Of a stretch of DNA of 24,836 nt, positions 22,550 through 24,836 are shown piece by piece; the stretch's first letter is position 1; each line of letters starts with the position of its first letter. Source of the DNA: Candidatus Eiseniibacteriota bacterium (GTDB lineage: Bacteria; Arandabacterota; Arandabacteria; JAGLYR01). The notes beneath the pieces are model-generated. The model was not told the origin of the DNA. It saw nothing but the letters and a program-made list of their open reading frames with translations, and searched no databases. A program made the position numbers and the translations under genes. Location: assembly GCA_023132135.1 (NCBI GenBank), contig JAGLYR010000016.1:1-24836 (forward strand), written 5' to 3'.

Positions 22550-23479
22550 TCAGTCGACGATGTACTCCCCAGACAGCACGTAATTGAACGGATTGACGGC
22601 CTTGCCGTCCAGGCGAATCTCGTAGTGGATGTGCGGTCCGGTCGAGCGGCCGCTGTTCCCCACAGTTGCAATTACATCTCCGCGCTTCACCCGCTGGCCC
22701 TTATCGACCAGGTTCTCCTGGTTGTGCGCGTACTTGGTCGTGTAGCCGTTCCCGTGATCGATCACGACAATCTTGCCAAAGGTGGCCTGCTTCATGGACT
22801 TGACGACGATTCCATCGGCCGTGGCGTGGATCGGCTCTCCCACCCACGTGCAGTAGTCCACCCCATGGTGCATCCCCAACCTGCCGGTGAAGGGGTCTAT
22901 CCGCCGCCCAAATCCGGAGGAGACAAACCCGGAATCGAGGGGACGAATGGACGGAACGTGCGCCCATTCCTCATGGCCCGCCACCAGAGCCTGCTCAATT
23001 TGTTTCAAGCTCTCCTGCTGCAATCTCGTCTGGCGGAGCAGCTGGTCCGTGCGTTCGCCGACAGACATCAGATCCCTTTTCTCCGAGCTGCTGAGCACGC
23101 GGGTATAGGATGCGGGGTAGGTTTCCACACCGCCGACACCCATCATCCGCACCTCGTCGGGGATGGGATTCAGGTTGGCCAGCAGCCTGAGTCTCTCCTC
23201 GATAGCCACGTGATCCTGCATGTGGCTGCACTGCCGGGCCAGCGATTCTCCAAGACTCGCCAGTTCATCCCGCAGGATCCGGTTCCGCTCCTCGAGACTC
23301 GTGAGATTGGCCCGCTTGACCTTCTCTCCGGCAAAGCTGACGGCAAGGAAACTCGAAAAACCGACAAATGCCACCAGGAAAATCCCAAGAACAACCAGGG
23401 TCTTCCGGCGGAATCGAAACGTGGACACCCCGGCCGCCGGCTGTGAGATAACCATCAGCGTGATGAACTTGTCGGCCAC
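22550..23479 (-). CDS. Membrane-anchored M23 (LytM) peptidase
   Basis: M23 metallopeptidases cut peptidoglycan cross-bridges. The 309-residue product has a short cytosolic N-terminus, one membrane segment (about 27-50), a coiled coil (about 52-105 and 135-170) and a C-terminal LytM domain (about 180-309). Zinc ligands are visible: His204 and Asp208 in HHGVD, and His285 in HIHYE with His283 as the catalytic partner. All ligands are kept, so it should be an active hydrolase rather than a LytM activator. The GTG start at 23479 has GGAGAGG 4-5 nt upstream. It has its own promoter and terminator, separating it from the DUF523-tsaD cluster in the same direction. Confidence 0.93.
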   Translation of the reverse strand: MADKFITLMVISQPAAGVSTFRFRRKTLVVLGIFLVAFVGFSSFLAVSFAGEKVKRANLTSLEERNRILRDELASLGESLARQCSHMQDHVAIEERLRLLANLNPIPDEVRMMGVGGVETYPASYTRVLSSSEKRDLMSVGERTDQLLRQTRLQQESLKQIEQALVAGHEEWAHVPSIRPLDSGFVSSGFGRRIDPFTGRLGMHHGVDYCTWVGEPIHATADGIVVKSMKQATFGKIVVIDHGNGYTTKYAHNQENLVDKGQRVKRGDVIATVGNSGRSTGPHIHYEIRLDGKAVNPFNYVLSGEYIVD

Positions 23480-23510
23480 AGTACCTCTCCTTGTTCTTGT
23501 TCTCCAGATC

Positions 23511-23540
23511 GACAGATATCGACAGATGCTGACAAATCAT
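23511..23540. repeat. Three 10-bp direct repeats in the M23 5' leader
   Basis: GACAGATATC, GACAGATGCT and GACAAATCAT stand head to tail, about 15-45 bp downstream of the likely M23 transcript start and one helical turn apart. That spacing would suit cooperative protein binding, such as a repressor; this is inference. Confidence 0.5.
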
Positions 23541-23561
23541 CCCGGGTCGAGACCGCCGGTC

Positions 23562-23590
23562 AAACTAGCGTAGTGTGAGAATCGTGTCAA
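23562..23590 (-). promoter_or_regulatory. Promoter for the M23 peptidase
   Basis: The minus strand has a perfect TTGACA (23585-23590), a 17-bp spacer and TAGTTT (23562-23567). The transcript would begin near 23555, about 75 nt before the GTG start. It is divergent from the promoter at 23678-23706. Confidence 0.75.
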
Positions 23591-23626
23591 CGTTTTTTTC
23601 GGGCGGAGCGAACAGCAGGATCTCAC

Positions 23627-23651
23627 TACGAAGGAGCGAAGTACACGAAGG
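23627..23651. repeat. CACGAAG-type array between divergent promoters
   Basis: Units TACGAAGG, AGCGAAGT and ACACGAAGG (8, 8 and 9 bp) stand in tandem and resemble the array at 15328-15354. They occupy the space between the two divergent promoters. Confidence 0.5.
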
Positions 23652-23677
23652 GAAAGCGATTCGTGGAGCGTTTCTGT

Positions 23678-23706
23678 TTGCCAATGTCGTGAACCGTCCC
23701 TATGAT
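23678..23706 (+). promoter_or_regulatory. Promoter giving a probable leaderless mRNA
   Basis: TTGCCA (23678-23683), a 17-bp spacer and TATGAT (23701-23706) are each one mismatch from consensus. The ATG of the next gene begins 7 bp after the -10 box, where transcription is expected to start, so the mRNA would have no 5' leader. Confidence 0.7.
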
Positions 23707-23712
23707 AGGGGG

Positions 23713-24357
23713 ATGAAACGTTACGTGTGCCTGAGCGTGTTCGCCATCGCCATGGCCTATCTGGAATCCGCCGTGGTCGTTTACCTGAGGGAGATCTACT
23801 ATCCCAACGGTTTCGACTTTCCCATCGTTCTGGGTCCGGTGTGGATTGCGGCGATCGAGCTGGGCCGGGAGCTGGCAACCGTCATCATGCTCCTGACGGT
23901 CGCGGTGCTGGCGTCCCGCGACCGGCTGGAATCCTTCCTCCACTTCTGCTACCTGTTCGGCGTCTGGGACATTTTCTACTACGCGTGGCTCAAGGTCTTC
24001 CTCAACTGGCCTGAGTCCCTTCTCACCTGGGACATTCTGTTCCTGATCCCGCTGCCCTGGCTCGGGCCCGTCCTCGGTCCCGTCCTGGTCTCCGTGGGAC
24101 TCATCGCAGGATCTCTCGCCCTCCTGCGATACCGGGCGCGCGGGATTCCCGTGGAAATTCCCCTCTGGGGATGGGCGCTGGAAATCCTCGCCGGCCTCAT
24201 TGTGATTGCGAGCTTCATCTGGGACTTCCGGGTTGTCCTGGAAGAAAGGGTCCCGGAGACCTTCAACTGGCCCCTCTACTCGGCAGGTATGGCTCTGGGC
24301 ATCGTCGTCTTCTTCCTGATCCTGAGACAAGTCAGAGGCGAGAGGGCGAGGGCGTGA
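23713..24357 (+). CDS. Unrecognised multi-pass membrane protein
   Basis: The 214-residue product has about six hydrophobic segments (roughly 5-25, 37-68, 76-96, 105-137, 152-172, 187-206) and no soluble domain. Notable features are an acidic residue inside the first segment (AYLESAVVVYLREIYYP), aromatic stretches such as WDIFYYAWLKVF, and a short basic C-terminus. I do not recognise the family. The ATG at 23713 is chosen because a good promoter places the transcript start on it and because the membrane topology begins there; the 46 codons in frame before it cover both promoter boxes and a repeat array. It is the only plus-strand gene, divergent from the M23 peptidase. Its stop codon lies inside an octamer array. 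Confidence 0.72.
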   Translation: MKRYVCLSVFAIAMAYLESAVVVYLREIYYPNGFDFPIVLGPVWIAAIELGRELATVIMLLTVAVLASRDRLESFLHFCYLFGVWDIFYYAWLKVFLNWPESLLTWDILFLIPLPWLGPVLGPVLVSVGLIAGSLALLRYRARGIPVEIPLWGWALEILAGLIVIASFIWDFRVVLEERVPETFNWPLYSAGMALGIVVFFLILRQVRGERARA

Positions 24358-24385
24358 CACGGTGACGGGGTGACGGCGTGACGGG
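24354..24385. repeat. Octamer array starting at the stop codon
   Basis: Four 8-bp units, GTGACACG, GTGACGGG, GTGACGGC and GTGACGGG, include the TGA stop of the membrane protein gene (24355-24357). Confidence 0.75.
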
Positions 24386-24477
24386 GGTGGGCATTGTCGC
24401 TCTGTCCCCCCGGGTTCCATGGTATTGAGGGCCCCGCGGGACAAACACGGTGTCGGGTGGAAGGTTCAGAACCGGTG

Positions 24478-24498
24478 CTACGTGCCCCGTGCTTCGTG
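24478..24498. repeat. Short heptamer array of CGTG type
   Basis: Three 7-bp units: CTACGTG, CCCCGTG, CTTCGTG. Confidence 0.55.
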
Positions 24499-24512
24499 CA
24501 AGGAAAAGGGCA

Positions 24513-24553
24513 TTAGAACAAGTCCCTAGTCCGTAGTCCCTAGTCCGTAGTCC
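24513..24553. repeat. Heptamer array, second copy of the tsaD 3' block
   Basis: The leader TTAGAACA is followed by AGTCCCT, AGTCCGT, AGTCCCT, AGTCCGT and AGTCC. Positions 24513-24546 are identical in reverse complement to 15423-15456. Confidence 0.9.
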
Positions 24554-24572
24554 AAGGAGAAGGGCATCGAAG

Positions 24573-24598
24573 GGGCGACCCGGTGGGTTGCCCTTCTT
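24573..24598 (+). terminator. Intrinsic terminator, second copy of the tsaD hairpin
   Basis: GGGCGACCC (24573-24581), loop GGT and GGGTTGCCC (24585-24593) form a 9-bp stem with one G-U pair, followed by TTCTT. Orientation fits transcripts from the membrane protein gene ending at 24357, though 215 bp downstream. Confidence 0.8.
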
Positions 24599-24630
24599 CC
24601 CCCTGCTCTCGGCATTTGCTACCGCCATTG

Positions 24631-24812
24631 TAGCCTGGGTTATTCAGGAATCCCGTAGCGAGAGGGACGCAGGCTGTGACTGGCAAGGCGCGGGGTCGAT
24701 TTCGACCGGAGGCGTGACCTCTGGCCCCGCTGAGGATCGAAATCGGCGCCGCAACGCAGTCCAGGCACATCCTGCGACACTCGCAGCAGGGATTCCTGAA
24801 TAACACAGGCTA
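24631..24812. mobile_element. MITE-like palindromic element
   Basis: Terminal inverted repeats 24631-24654 (TAGCCTG then GTTATTCAGGAATCCC, split by one G) and 24789-24812 are 24 bp long with one mismatch. The arms keep pairing inward in broken form as far as TCGATTTCGA against TCGAAATCG, so the whole 182 bp could fold on itself around a short GC-rich centre. It codes for nothing. The outermost TA on each side could be a target-site duplication, in which case the inverted repeats would start at GCCTG. The source transposase is not in the window. Confidence 0.75.
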
Positions 24813-24836
24813 TTCTTTGGCCATGGCCGCGAGCCT

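Larger units (their letters stand above)
24358..24836. other. 479-bp noncoding end of the window
   Basis: This stretch holds, in order, an octamer array, a short heptamer array, a longer heptamer array with terminator hairpin, and a palindromic MITE-like element. No credible coding frame is present. Bases 24386-24477 show nothing I can name. Confidence 0.7.

Noticed and set aside
23575-23712. N-terminal extension of the membrane protein to ATG 23575
   Set aside because: The extra 46 codons cover both promoter boxes and a repeat array and would place a non-hydrophobic stretch before the first membrane segment.
24588-24803. 71-codon plus-strand frame at the right end
   Set aside because: It runs through the palindromic element, has no ribosome-binding site and no recognisable product.

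Overview
The window is a GC-rich bacterial chromosome segment holding 20 protein genes. Nineteen lie on the minus strand and one on the plus strand at the right end. I see no tRNA, rRNA, CRISPR array, phage gene or intact transposase. The organism looks diderm (a lipoprotein, and an AMIN-domain amidase), uses Shine-Dalgarno sites and often starts at GTG or TTG (7 GTG and 2 TTG starts among 20 genes). The order rho-rpmE-DUF1385-prfA and the general character suggest an uncultured, deep-branching lineage, perhaps in the FCB superphylum. That placement is a low-confidence inference.

Layout, from right to left along the minus-strand transcripts. (1) 23590-15375: an M23 envelope peptidase with its own promoter and terminator. 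It is followed by a tight cluster: DUF523, N-acetylmuramoyl-L-alanine amidase, cvpA, holA, holB, a YbbR-domain protein and tsaD, ended by a near-perfect intrinsic terminator at 15375-15400. (2) 15037-8871: a four-gene signalling operon made of a receiver-GGDEF protein, a GAF/histidine-kinase-like protein that lacks the phospho-accepting histidine, an intact sensor kinase fused to GAF and HD-GYP domains, and a single-domain response regulator. (3) priA, alone behind its own promoter. (4) A TPR lipoprotein and an orphan ketol-acid reductoisomerase behind a shared promoter. (5) rho with a ~265-nt leader, rpmE, a strong intrinsic terminator, then DUF1385 and prfA overlapping by ATGA. At 23575-24357 a divergent plus-strand gene encodes an unrecognised ~6-TM membrane protein, apparently from a leaderless transcript.

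Three things stand out. The signalling operon joins a pseudo-histidine kinase, an active kinase fused to a c-di-GMP phosphodiesterase-type domain, and a GGDEF protein. Degenerate 7-8 bp tandem repeats begin at or just beyond stop codons at four places, and two of these sites share a 34-nt identical block plus the same terminator hairpin on opposite strands 9 kb apart. The last 200 bp hold a ~182-bp MITE-like palindrome with 24-bp terminal inverted repeats.
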